The notes: generated by a model not told the origin, from the letters alone. Positions 26,332-34,218 are shown, numbered from the stretch's first letter. The stretch is DNA of 63,180 nt from GCA-002784865 sp035646815 (GCA_035646815.1 DASRON010000014.1:1-63180), one strand, 5' to 3'. A program made the numbers and translations.

Positions 26332-26613
26332 ATGATAAGATTAGAGAGAGAATTTCACATTCATCATCAAGTAAGCAAAAGAGGTGGTCATCCTACAGAA
26401 ATAGCAGTTTTTATATCAAGTAAAGATTCTCCGCGAACAGTAAAAGTGACAGAAGGTAAAAATGGAGAAATGTGCTTTGAATATATTGGTATGGAAGATG
26501 GAAAAAAGAGGTTTTTAGGGCATGCATTAATGCAAGGATTAGTTGAATTAGTTAAAATACAAGAAGTTACTGTTCCAGAACTAATTCCGAACATGTCATA
26601 TAAAAGAGGCTAA
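26332..26613 (+). CDS. Hypothetical protein, 93 residues
   Basis: A small soluble protein starting MIRLEREFHIHHQVSKRGG, with predicted beta strands then a helix (GHALMQGLVELVKIQ). The N-terminal His cluster (HIHHQ) is notable, but no metal-binding family is recognised. It has its own promoter and shares one base with the maf start codon, so it is co-transcribed with maf. Confidence 0.65.
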   Translation: MIRLEREFHIHHQVSKRGGHPTEIAVFISSKDSPRTVKVTEGKNGEMCFEYIGMEDGKKRFLGHALMQGLVELVKIQEVTVPELIPNMSYKRG

Positions 26614-27200
26614 TGAAAAAAATAATACTTGCATCAAAATCACCGAGAAGAAAACAACTCCTAGAAAGTATTAAATTAAAATTTGAAGTTGTAGTAAGTG
26701 ATTTTAATGAAAGTTTAATTAAAGAAAAAGACCCCAGAAAACTTGTTGAAGAGATATCGAAACAAAAAGCAAAAACAGTTGCAGGAAAATATAAAGACGC
26801 AATGATTATTGCAGCAGATACGACAGTTGTACTTGATAAAAAAATTATTGGGAAACCAACTTCAATAGACAATGCAAGAGAAATCTTGCAAAAATTAAGC
26901 GGCAGAGGTCATAAGGTTATCACTGGATTTACTATTTTAGATGCTAAAACAAAAAAGTCAGTAACAAAATCTGTAGCATCAAGAGTGTATTTTAAAAAAC
27001 TTACTAAAAAAGAAATAGAAGCATACATAAAAACAGGAGAACCAATGGATAAAGCAGGCGCTTATGGTGTTCAGGATAAAGCAGGTGCATTTATAGAAAA
27101 AATAGAGGGGGATTTTTTTAATGTTGTGGGTCTTCCAATTTTTAGTGTTTGCAAAACACTACTGGAATTTGGTATTAATATAACTAGTCACTGGAAATAA
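26613..27200 (+). CDS. maf: Maf-like nucleotide pyrophosphatase
   Basis: A 195-residue Maf/YhdE family enzyme. It has the N-terminal SKSPRRKQLL motif (8-17), IIAADTTVV (about 68-76), GKPTSIDNAREIL and GAYGVQDKAG. These enzymes remove pyrophosphate from dTTP, UTP or modified nucleotides, acting as a house-cleaning step and sometimes affecting septation. The motif set is closer to the YhdE (dTTP/UTP) branch than to YceF, but I am not certain of the branch. Confidence 0.9.
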   Translation: MKKIILASKSPRRKQLLESIKLKFEVVVSDFNESLIKEKDPRKLVEEISKQKAKTVAGKYKDAMIIAADTTVVLDKKIIGKPTSIDNAREILQKLSGRGHKVITGFTILDAKTKKSVTKSVASRVYFKKLTKKEIEAYIKTGEPMDKAGAYGVQDKAGAFIEKIEGDFFNVVGLPIFSVCKTLLEFGINITSHWK

Positions 27201-27238
27201 TTTCTTTTCAAGTTTTTTTATTTAACTATGTATTACGA

Positions 27239-27267
27239 TAGACTTACCATGGCTTTTGGGCTATAAA
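27239..27267 (+). promoter_or_regulatory. Promoter of the small membrane protein at 27312
   Basis: TAGACT at 27239-27244, a 17-base spacer and TATAAA at 27262-27267. The start point would be near 27274, inside the following hairpin. Confidence 0.45.
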
Positions 27268-27269
27268 TT

Positions 27270-27292
27270 AAGACCGTTAAACGGTCTTTTTT
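27270..27292 (+). terminator. Strong hairpin with U-run before the gene at 27312
   Basis: AAGACCGT (27270-27277) pairs with ACGGTCTT (27281-27288) around a three-base loop, with T through 27292. It could end the maf transcript. It also fits the pattern of a hairpin at the start of the next transcript. Confidence 0.7.
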
Positions 27293-27311
27293 CTTAATTA
27301 GGGATTTTAAT

Positions 27312-27578
27312 ATGCTTTATTATATTTTGCTTATAGCTTTAGCACTCTTAATATTTGTTATTTTTTTAATGCAAATATCTTCTTTTGTATGGATTTATTT
27401 TATGGTTTGGGTGGTTCAGGGATCTGTTTCTTTTGCACTCTTAATAGCTTTTGTTTTTGGAATATTTACTTTTTTAATATTTTTTATTCCTGCTGTCGTT
27501 AAGAGAATACGAAGTTCTGCATTAAGAAAAAACATAAAGATTACAAAGTATTTTATAGATAATCCTGTTCACGATTAA
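27312..27578 (+). CDS. Small integral membrane protein
   Basis: An 88-residue, very hydrophobic protein with two or three membrane helices filling residues about 3-62, then a basic cytoplasmic tail (VKRIRSSALRKNIK). No family is recognised. It follows a strong hairpin and a possible promoter, and precedes a frameshifted small membrane protein gene. Confidence 0.65.
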   Translation: MLYYILLIALALLIFVIFLMQISSFVWIYFMVWVVQGSVSFALLIAFVFGIFTFLIFFIPAVVKRIRSSALRKNIKITKYFIDNPVHD

Positions 27579-27604
27579 TACTTACTTCAATATAGGAGTT
27601 TTAA

Positions 27605-27876
27605 ATGATTAGTTTAGAAAATCTTGAGAAGAGAATTAATAATATTGAAAAGCGAAATTTTCGTGTAGAGGCAGATAAGGCTTGGGGGAGGTAAGCAGTA
27701 CTAGGAAAATAATCATTAGCATTTTTACCTATATAATAATTTCATTATTCTTATCAGTTAGTAAAATAGAAAAACCATTTTTAAATGCATTAATTCCCTC
27801 CATTGCTTTCTTAATTTCAACATTGTCACTTCCCTATTTTAAAGAATTTTGGAGAAGGGGAATTACAAAAAAATAA
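27605..27876 (+). pseudogene. Small coiled-coil/membrane protein, frameshifted at a G5 run
   Basis: Frame one (27605-27694) encodes MISLENLEKRINNIEKRNF through ADKAWG, then stops. An overlapping frame (from about 27682) encodes EVSSTRKIIISIFTYI, a second hydrophobic segment and the tail FWRRGITKK. Together they rebuild a single protein of about 90 residues: an N-terminal coiled coil, two membrane helices and a basic end. This arrangement is common in CPR genomes, where AWE-x-S-x-TRK is continuous. The break falls in a GGGGG run. It may be a real mutation, a programmed -1 shift or a sequencing error. Confidence 0.65.
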
Positions 27877-27878
27877 AT

Positions 27879-27884
27879 TATAAT
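27879..27884 (+). promoter_or_regulatory. -10 box of the MFS gene (leaderless)
   Basis: TATAAT ends five bases before the ATG at 27890; no convincing -35 box. Confidence 0.45.
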
Positions 27885-27889
27885 TTCTT

Positions 27890-29056
27890 ATGTTTAAAAA
27901 AATTCCAAAAAATGTTTTTGTTTTAGGCCTTGTTAGTTTTTTTAATGATATTGCTTCGGAAATGATTTATCCGATTGTGCCAATATTTCTTACTTCAGTT
28001 TTGCAAGTTCCAGTATCAATTATCGGTCTTATTGAAGGAGTTGCTGAAGTAACTGCAAGTATCATGAAGTTTATCTTTGGTTATATTTCTGATAAAACTG
28101 CAAAAAGAAAACTATTTGTAACAGGAGGGTATGGACTTTCAGCAGCATCAAAAGCATTAATGGGTCTTGCTTATTCCTGGCCGTTTGTTTTATTTTCAAG
28201 ATTTATAGATAGATCTGGGAAAGGAGTTAGGACTTCAGCAAGAGACGCACTTCTCCTGCAAAACTCCACGTCGCAGAATAAAGGATTTATTTTTGGTTTT
28301 CATCGGGCAATGGATTCTGCGGGAGCAATTGTTGGACCTCTAATAGCTTTAGTACTTCTCTACTTTCTTGAGGAGAATATCCGTTTAGTTTTTTTCCTAG
28401 CATTTATACCGTCAGCTATAGGAGTAATTCTTTTAATACTTTTTATTCGTGAAAAAAAGAAAACAGCAAAAGAAAAGAAATTTAGCTTCAGTTTTAAGTG
28501 GAAAGATATAAATCCTAAATTTAAATTTTTTCTTTTAATCAGCATTATTTTTGGTTTAGGAAATAGTTCTGATGCTTTTCTTATCTTAAGAGCGCAAAGC
28601 TTAGGATTTAGTGCTTTCTTAGTAACCTTAGCCTATGTCTTTTATAACGTTTCCCAAACGATTTTTTCTACTCCTGCAGGATCTCTAGCTGATAAAATAG
28701 GTGCAAGAAGAGTATACGGAATTGGTCTTTTGATTTTTGCAGCAGTTTATCTTTCTTTTGCTGTAATTAACGATCCAATTTGGATATGGATAATATTTCC
28801 TATTTATGGAGTATATATTGCTTTTACAGATGGGGTTTCTAAGGCATATATTGCACAATACATAGAAGAAAAAGAATCTGGAACATATTTTGGTATTTAT
28901 CAAACAGGAATTGCACTCTCAGCATTCTTTGCTTCATTTTTATCAGGTATTTTATGGACAAAATTTGGACCTTCTGCAACTTTTTTTTATGGCAGCGCAA
29001 TGGCAATTCTTGCCCTTTTAATACTTTCTTATGGGAAATTAATAAAAGGTCTTTAA
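27890..29056 (+). CDS. Major facilitator superfamily transporter
   Basis: A 388-residue protein with about 12 membrane helices. The cytoplasmic loop between helices 2 and 3 carries the MFS-type motif GYISDKTAKRK, with a matching GSLADKIGARR in the second half. A conserved RFIDRSGKGVRTSARDALL segment follows helix 4. The substrate cannot be told from sequence; drug or metabolite efflux is possible. It has its own -10 box directly upstream. Confidence 0.88.
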   Translation: MFKKIPKNVFVLGLVSFFNDIASEMIYPIVPIFLTSVLQVPVSIIGLIEGVAEVTASIMKFIFGYISDKTAKRKLFVTGGYGLSAASKALMGLAYSWPFVLFSRFIDRSGKGVRTSARDALLLQNSTSQNKGFIFGFHRAMDSAGAIVGPLIALVLLYFLEENIRLVFFLAFIPSAIGVILLILFIREKKKTAKEKKFSFSFKWKDINPKFKFFLLISIIFGLGNSSDAFLILRAQSLGFSAFLVTLAYVFYNVSQTIFSTPAGSLADKIGARRVYGIGLLIFAAVYLSFAVINDPIWIWIIFPIYGVYIAFTDGVSKAYIAQYIEEKESGTYFGIYQTGIALSAFFASFLSGILWTKFGPSATFFYGSAMAILALLILSYGKLIKGL

Positions 29057-29088
29057 TTTTTCAAAAAATATGTTAAAATGTTAGTGAA

Positions 29089-29272
29089 ATGACAGATTTA
29101 TTCCAGCTCCGCAAGGATTTATTAAATAAGAAATATTCTAAGAATATTTGTGAAAGAAAAATTTAATTACTACAATTTTTTTAGATGGATTGCGATTGGC
29201 TTTAGTATTGTAGGATTTGGAATATCAATAGCAATAATATTAGCCTTGATATCGGGCAGAAAGTTATCTTAG
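29089..29272 (+). CDS. Possible small membrane protein, in two overlapping frames
   Basis: A 25-codon ORF (29089-29166, MTDLFQLRKDLLNKKYSKNI) overlaps a second frame starting GTG at 29150 and ending at 29272. The second frame encodes 40 residues with one membrane helix (RWIAIGFSIVGFGISIAII). Either they are two coupled peptides, or one protein of about 60 residues is split by a frameshift near 29150. The membrane helix argues that the second part is real. No family is recognised. Confidence 0.4.
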
Positions 29273-29289
29273 AAAAATATAAAGTTGAG

Positions 29290-29295
29290 TAAAAT
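29290..29295 (+). promoter_or_regulatory. -10 box of the gene at 29302 (leaderless)
   Basis: TAAAAT ends six bases before the ATG at 29302; the -35 region is weak. Confidence 0.45.
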
Positions 29296-29301
29296 ACGAT
29301 T

Positions 29302-29688
29302 ATGGTTGAAAATGTAGGATCAATTGATAGAGGGGATTATTTTTCAAAGCACAGGTCTGAACCATTGCTAGGTCAAATATTAAGCCCTGAAGAATTAACA
29401 GTAGGTAGAAGAATAATTATAAATAAGGAAGGAAGAGATGGAGCAACAGTAGAGGTTGTAAGAGGAGTTTATTCCCTAGAATCTGTTCCTGGTAAGTGGG
29501 TAAAAGTTAAAGGTGAGCAGGATGATGAGCCTTTTTTCTTAGCAATATCTTTAGCAGATTATGGAGTTGTTCCATATGAAGGGTCAGGATTATGGAACAC
29601 CTTTACTTGCTTAAGAGATCCAAAAATTCTTTTAGGAGGTATTCCTGATAATGTTGTGGAATTTAAACCAAGAAATAAAGGAAGATAA
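29302..29688 (+). CDS. Hypothetical protein, 128 residues
   Basis: A soluble, probably beta-rich protein starting MVENVGSIDRGDYFSKHRSE and ending in basic residues. It has no membrane helix or signal and no motif I recognise. It stands alone between the small membrane genes and tuf, with a -10 box directly upstream. Confidence 0.65.
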   Translation: MVENVGSIDRGDYFSKHRSEPLLGQILSPEELTVGRRIIINKEGRDGATVEVVRGVYSLESVPGKWVKVKGEQDDEPFFLAISLADYGVVPYEGSGLWNTFTCLRDPKILLGGIPDNVVEFKPRNKGR

Positions 29689-29696
29689 TTTGACTC

Positions 29697-29725
29697 TTGA
29701 CGTATTTTTAAAAATATTGTATATT
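29697..29725 (+). promoter_or_regulatory. tuf promoter
   Basis: TTGACG at 29697-29702, a 17-base spacer and TATATT at 29720-29725. The start point should be near 29732. Confidence 0.7.
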
Positions 29726-29730
29726 ATCAT

Positions 29731-29764
29731 TAACCTTTAATTAATTAAAGAGGTTATTTTTTTT
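29731..29764 (+). terminator. Terminator-like hairpin at the 5' end of the tuf transcript
   Basis: TAACC (29731-29735) pairs with GGTTA (29752-29756), and TTTAA/TTAAA pair inside it with a small bulge. Eight T follow (29757-29764). The hairpin begins at the predicted transcription start, and the ATG is only eight bases after the U-run. Confidence 0.6.
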
Positions 29765-29772
29765 GATCAAAT

Positions 29773-30954
29773 ATGGCAGATACATTTCAAAGAACAAAAC
29801 CACACGTAAATATCGGAACCATTGGTCACGTAGATCATGGTAAAACCACGCTAACCGCAGCTATCGCAACTGTTTTATCCAAAAAAGGTTCTTCAAAAGC
29901 AATGAAATATGAAGATATTGATAATGCTCCTGAAGAAAAAGCAAGAGGAGTAACGATTAATATTTCTCATATTGAATACGAAACAGAAAAAAGACACTAT
30001 GCTCATATTGATGCCCCAGGACACGCAGATTACATTAAAAACATGATTACAGGTGCCGCTCAGATGGACGGTGCTATCTTAGTAGTTTCTGCTCCAGACG
30101 GTCCAATGCCTCAAACAAGAGAACATATTCTTTTAGCTTATCAGGTTGGAGTTCCTGCAATCGTAGTATTTCTTAATAAGTGTGACATGGTTCAAGATGA
30201 AGAACTTTTGGATTTAGTTGAAATGGAAGTAAGAGAGCTTTTAACAAAATATAAATATCCTGGAGACAAAGTGCCAATTATAAGAGGATCAGCTCTTAAA
30301 GCCTTAGAAGGTGATGCAGATGCTGAAAAGGCAATTATTGATTTGATGGATAAGGTTGATGAATTCATACCAACTCCAGAAAGAGAAACTGAAAAGCCAT
30401 TTCTTATGCCTGTTGAAGACGTCTTCTCTATTAAAGGAAGAGGAACAGTTGTTACAGGAAGAATTGAAAGAGGAAAGGTTAAGGTAAATGATACAGTAGA
30501 AATAGTTGGAATAAAAGATACAAAATCAACAGTTGTTACAGGAGTTGAAATGTTTAGAAAGCAACTTGAAGATGGTCAAGCAGGAGATAATGTTGGTCTT
30601 TTACTTAGAGGAGTTGAAAAAGATGATGTAGAGCGTGGACAGGTTATTGCAAAACCAGGATCTATAACACCTCATAAGGAATTTGAAGCAGAAATTTATG
30701 TACTTGCTAAAGAAGAAGGCGGACGACACACACCATTTTTCAATGGTTACAGACCACAATTCTATATTAGAACAACTGATGTTACAGGAGAAGCTACTTT
30801 GCCAAAAGGAGTAGAAATGGTAATGCCTGGTGATAATACTAAAATAACTGCGAAACTTATCTCTCCAATTGCCCTAGAGGAAGGATTAAGATTTGCTATC
30901 CGAGAGGGCGGAAAAACAGTTGGAGCAGGAGCGATTACTAAAGTAATTGCTTAA
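29773..30954 (+). CDS. tuf: Elongation factor Tu
   Basis: A 393-residue GTPase that delivers aminoacyl-tRNA to the ribosome. G motifs are GHVDHGKTT (about 18-26), DAPGHADY and NKCDMV, and the effector region RGVTINISHIEYET is intact. Domains II and III are complete (GRGTVVTGRIERG; GGRHTPFFNGYRPQF). It is a single copy in this window and is expected to be among the most highly expressed genes. It precedes rpsJ by 22 bases. Confidence 0.98.
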   Translation: MADTFQRTKPHVNIGTIGHVDHGKTTLTAAIATVLSKKGSSKAMKYEDIDNAPEEKARGVTINISHIEYETEKRHYAHIDAPGHADYIKNMITGAAQMDGAILVVSAPDGPMPQTREHILLAYQVGVPAIVVFLNKCDMVQDEELLDLVEMEVRELLTKYKYPGDKVPIIRGSALKALEGDADAEKAIIDLMDKVDEFIPTPERETEKPFLMPVEDVFSIKGRGTVVTGRIERGKVKVNDTVEIVGIKDTKSTVVTGVEMFRKQLEDGQAGDNVGLLLRGVEKDDVERGQVIAKPGSITPHKEFEAEIYVLAKEEGGRHTPFFNGYRPQFYIRTTDVTGEATLPKGVEMVMPGDNTKITAKLISPIALEEGLRFAIREGGKTVGAGAITKVIA

Positions 30955-30976
30955 TTCCGCAAAATAACTACATACA

Positions 30977-31285
30977 ATGCCAAAAGGAAGAATAAGAGTA
31001 CGTTTAAAAAGTTATGATGCTAGGGTAATTGACTCTACGTGTCAACAGATATTAGATACGGCCATAAGGACCGGTGCCAAAGTCGTGGGTCCAATACCCC
31101 TTCCTAGTAAAAGAACAGTTTTTGCAGTAAATAAGTCTCCTTTTGTTGATAAAAACGCAAGAGATCATTTTCAAATAAAAACACACAAAAGACTAATTGA
31201 TATTTTATCTCCAACAGATAAAACTATTGATTCATTAACTCATTTAGAGCTTCCTGCTGGTGTAAATATTGAAATAAAAATCTAA
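30977..31285 (+). CDS. rpsJ: 30S ribosomal protein S10
   Basis: A 102-residue S10. Motifs include RVRLKSYDARVIDSTCQQI at the start and GPIPLPSKRTVF in the middle. S10 also serves as the NusE transcription antitermination factor. It lies with tuf and is separated from rplC by about 380 bases, so it is not directly contiguous with the rest of the S10 operon. Confidence 0.96.
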   Translation: MPKGRIRVRLKSYDARVIDSTCQQILDTAIRTGAKVVGPIPLPSKRTVFAVNKSPFVDKNARDHFQIKTHKRLIDILSPTDKTIDSLTHLELPAGVNIEIKI

Positions 31286-31327
31286 TATGTCTCCGGAAAG
31301 AAAACAAGACTAAAGTAAAATTAATGA

Positions 31328-31516
31328 TTATTTACGATTTACAGCTTTAGGAACGCTATATTTTTTAAACTCATTATTTGCTTTTAAAAAAGAGAATGAA
31401 TTTAACGGAATGATCTCTCTCCTTTTTACAATAGGTTGTAAAGGACATGGAGAAGGAATGTATGTTTTATCTTTAAGATCTTCAAAAAAATAATTTTTTC
31501 TAAATAGCAGTTGCAT
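31328..31516 (-). CDS. Doubtful small ORF, 62 residues
   Basis: An open frame in the rpsJ-rplC gap, starting MQLLFRKNYFFEDLKDK. It has no recognised motif, no membrane helix and no clear ribosome site. A TATATA box lies about 15 bases upstream of the ATG. It may be spurious. Confidence 0.25.
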   Translation of the reverse strand: MQLLFRKNYFFEDLKDKTYIPSPCPLQPIVKRREIIPLNSFSFLKANNEFKKYSVPKAVNRK

Positions 31517-31601
31517 TTAGTCTCATTTCCATATATAATAATCCCAGTTTTACATGGCTATTAAGAAAAGTGTGAAATTGACTACCTAAGTACTGTTTTA
31601 G

Positions 31602-31639
31602 CTTCGAAAGAAGATGCGGCTTAGGGAGCCGCTTTTTTT
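31602..31639 (+). terminator. Tandem hairpins with U-run upstream of rplC
   Basis: The first hairpin is CTTC-GAAA-GAAG (31602-31613). The second is GCGGCT (31616-31621) paired with AGCCGC (31627-31632), followed by seven T (31633-31639). The second is a textbook intrinsic terminator 27 bases before the rplC ATG, suggesting attenuation of the superoperon. Confidence 0.7.
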
Positions 31640-31666
31640 GTTGTATAGGCCATCCCTGAAATAAGT

Positions 31667-32482
31667 ATGAATATAATTGGTTTTATTGGTAAAAAAAATG
31701 ATCAAACGCAAGGATTTTTAGAAGACGGACGAAGAATTCCTATTACTATTGTATCCTCTTTAGGAAATAAGGTTTTACAGATAAAAACATTAGAAAAAGA
31801 TGGATACAATGCTATTCAAATTGGATTTGGTACAAAGAAAAAAGCAAATAAAGCACTTGGAGGACACAGCAAGAAAGCAGGGTTAAAAGAAACACCCCGT
31901 TTTTTTAGAGAAATTAAATTAGCAGATGCTCCTGAAATTGAGCTTGGAGTTGAAATTAATATTTCAGAAATACTTGAGCCAGGAGATATGGTAAACGTAA
32001 CTGGAATTTCTAAGGGAAAGGGCTTTGCAGGAGGAGTTAAGAGATATCACTTTAAAGGAGGTCCAAGAACACATGGTCAATCAGACCGTGAAAGAGCTCC
32101 TGGTTCTATAGGTCAAACAACTACACCAGGAAGAGTATATAAAGGCAAAAAAATGGCAGGGCGCATGGGAAATGAACAGGTAACAGTAAAAAATCTTGAA
32201 GTAATTGAAATAAAAGAAGATGGAACAATTTTATTGAAAGGTTTGGTTCCAGGGGTAAAGAACTCGTTAATAATTGTTAAAAAAATTGGTAAAAATAATA
32301 ATTTTATACCACTATATAAAGAAGTTTTAGAAGAAGAGAAAGTAGTAGAAAAAATTGAAGAAGAAAAAGAAGAAGCTCCTAAATCTCCTTCTTTAGAAGA
32401 ATCAATTAAGGAAGAAAAGACTGAGGGGGAAGAGAAAAAAGAGGAAGAAGTAAAAGAAGAAATAAAGGAGGAAAATGCCTAA
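31667..32482 (+). CDS. rplC: 50S ribosomal protein L3
   Basis: A 271-residue L3, an early 50S assembly protein. Core motifs are GDMVNVTGISKGKGFAGGVK and GGPRTHGQSDRERAPGSIG, with the tip methylation-site region GRMGNEQVTV. After the usual end, a Glu/Lys-rich tail of about 55 residues is added. It opens the S10-spc-alpha superoperon in this genome, and rplD overlaps its end by eight bases. Confidence 0.96.
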   Translation: MNIIGFIGKKNDQTQGFLEDGRRIPITIVSSLGNKVLQIKTLEKDGYNAIQIGFGTKKKANKALGGHSKKAGLKETPRFFREIKLADAPEIELGVEINISEILEPGDMVNVTGISKGKGFAGGVKRYHFKGGPRTHGQSDRERAPGSIGQTTTPGRVYKGKKMAGRMGNEQVTVKNLEVIEIKEDGTILLKGLVPGVKNSLIIVKKIGKNNNFIPLYKEVLEEEKVVEKIEEEKEEAPKSPSLEESIKEEKTEGEEKKEEEVKEEIKEENA

Positions 32483-33188
32483 AGTAATTAAAAAAGAAGT
32501 AAAAACAAAAGAACCCGTTGTAAAATCAGGAGGTTTAAAAATGGATGTATATGATCTTAAGGGAAAAGTTGTTGAAAAGATAACACTTTCTAAGGAAATT
32601 TTTGATGTGAAAGTAAATAAAAGCTTATTATCACAAGCTGTAAGAGTATATCTTGCAAATCAAAGAAGAGGAACTCATTCAACAAAGACCAGAGGAGAAA
32701 TAAATGCCACTACGCATAAGGCATGGAGACAAAAAGGTACAGGTAGAGCAAGACATGGTGCGAAATCTGCTCCGATTTGGGTTGGAGGAGGAGTTGTTTT
32801 TGGTCCAAAACCACGAGATTATTCACTGAAGTTGCCAAAGAAAATGAAAAAGGCAGCTTTATTTTCTTCTTTAACTGTGAAAAAAGAAGAAAATTCAATA
32901 ATTATCCTGACAGGACTTGAAAAAATAGAATTAAAAACAAAAAAAATGGTAGATGTAATTAAAAATCTTAAGCTTGAAGATAAAAAAAGAAAAATTTTAT
33001 TAGTTACACCAGATACGATTAATGGTTACGAAAATATTTTTAAAGCTGGGAGAAATATAAAAGGACTAACTATTATGAGTGCAAAAATGTTAAACACCTA
33101 TCAAATTTTAAATTCTAAAACATTATTATTTATGAAAACTTCATTGGAGACTCTAGAAAATACTTTTTTAAAGGAGAAAACTAACTAA
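32475..33188 (+). CDS. rplD: 50S ribosomal protein L4
   Basis: A 237-residue L4 (also called uL4), a tunnel-lining 50S protein that represses the S10 operon in E. coli. The core starts near MDVYDLKGK (about residue 23), after a Lys-rich N-terminal extension. The tunnel loop is clear: RRGTHSTKTRGEI and RQKGTGRARHG. A GGAGG ribosome site lies in the end of rplC. It overlaps the rplW start by one base. Confidence 0.95.
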   Translation: MPKVIKKEVKTKEPVVKSGGLKMDVYDLKGKVVEKITLSKEIFDVKVNKSLLSQAVRVYLANQRRGTHSTKTRGEINATTHKAWRQKGTGRARHGAKSAPIWVGGGVVFGPKPRDYSLKLPKKMKKAALFSSLTVKKEENSIIILTGLEKIELKTKKMVDVIKNLKLEDKKRKILLVTPDTINGYENIFKAGRNIKGLTIMSAKMLNTYQILNSKTLLFMKTSLETLENTFLKEKTN

Positions 33189-33475
33189 TGCATATTATTA
33201 TTTCGCCAATTATTACTGAAAAATCAATGCTTCTTGCAGCAAAAGATAGGTTTACTTTTAGAGTATCTTTTGGAGCAAGTAAGGAAAAATTGAAAAAAGA
33301 AGTAGCAAAAAGATTTGGTGTTGATGTATTAAGTGTTTTAACAGTAATTGCTAAGGGAAAAACCAAAAGAATGGGTTCAAAAAGAATGGAAAGAAAAACA
33401 GCAAATTATAAAAAAGCAATTGTTCAGGTTAAACCAGGACAAAAAATTGGTTTATTTGAATTAGGAGGTAAATAA
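33188..33475 (+). CDS. rplW: 50S ribosomal protein L23
   Basis: A 95-residue L23, located at the exit tunnel and a docking site for trigger factor and SRP. It has the typical PIITEKSMLLA start and the GVDVLSVLTV segment. The KTKRMGSKRMERKTANYKKA loop is basic. It shares one base with both neighbours. Confidence 0.94.
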   Translation: MHIIISPIITEKSMLLAAKDRFTFRVSFGASKEKLKKEVAKRFGVDVLSVLTVIAKGKTKRMGSKRMERKTANYKKAIVQVKPGQKIGLFELGGK

Positions 33476-34218
33476 TGAGTAGAAAATTAAAAACTATTGG
33501 AAAAAAAAGAACAGGTAGGGATGTAAGCGGACAGGTTGCCGTAAGGCATCAGGGTGGACAGCATAAGAGATACTATAGAATGATTGATTTTAGAAGAGAT
33601 AAATTAGGCGTTGTAGGGAAAGTTGCTGCAATAGAATATGATCCTAATAGAACTTGTGACATAGCTTTGATACAATATACAGACGGAGATAAAAGATATA
33701 TTCTTTGTCCAGAAGGTTTAGAGCTTAATAGTAATGTCGTTTCTGGTCCAAGTGCTGAGATTAAAACAGGAAACGCTCTTCCCCTTTCTGCAATTCCAAT
33801 AGGAACTGTAGTTCATAATGTTGAGCTTACTCCTGGAAGAGGCGGACAACTTGCCAGAGGAAGTGGAGCTGCAGCGACTGTTCAGGCAAAAGAAGGTAAT
33901 TATGTCCATTTAAAACTTCCTTCAGGAGAGGTTAGAAAAGTAAGAATTAAAGGGTATGCAACTATTGGAAATGTTGGAAATATTGAGTGGAAAAATGAAG
34001 TAATAGGAAAAGCCGGTAGGAAAAGAAACATGGGTATAAGGCCAACGGTCAGAGGAGTTGCTCAGAACCCAAGATCACATCCTCATGGAGGAGGAGAAGG
34101 AAGATCTGGAATTGGTATGTCAACACCAAAGACTTATGCAGGAGGACATGCTGTTGGAAATACCAGAAAAAAGAATAAATATTCAAATAAATATATTTTG
34201 AAAGGAAGAAAAAAATGA
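33475..34218 (+). CDS. rplB: 50S ribosomal protein L2
   Basis: A 247-residue L2, needed for subunit joining and the peptidyl-transferase centre. Motifs are GRDVSGQVAVRHQGGQHKR at the N-terminus, PGRGGQLARGSG, and the C-terminal NPRSHPHGGGEGR with the functionally important histidine. It is about 25 residues shorter than the E. coli protein, with the loss at the N-terminus. rpsS overlaps by four bases. Confidence 0.96.
   Translation: MSRKLKTIGKKRTGRDVSGQVAVRHQGGQHKRYYRMIDFRRDKLGVVGKVAAIEYDPNRTCDIALIQYTDGDKRYILCPEGLELNSNVVSGPSAEIKTGNALPLSAIPIGTVVHNVELTPGRGGQLARGSGAAATVQAKEGNYVHLKLPSGEVRKVRIKGYATIGNVGNIEWKNEVIGKAGRKRNMGIRPTVRGVAQNPRSHPHGGGEGRSGIGMSTPKTYAGGHAVGNTRKKNKYSNKYILKGRKK

Larger units (their letters stand above)
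31286..31666 (+). other. 380-base gap before the ribosomal superoperon
   Basis: It holds a doubtful minus-strand ORF (31328-31516) and, near rplC, two hairpins. I see no convincing promoter, although 'TACTGTTTTAGCTTC' at 31591-31605 resembles the start of the fusA leader. No tRNA or other RNA gene was recognised. Confidence 0.5.

Noticed and set aside
27270..27292. Hairpin as only a terminator of maf
   Set aside because: Possible, but a promoter-like pair ends just before it and the same layout recurs at fusA and tuf, so a leader role was kept open.
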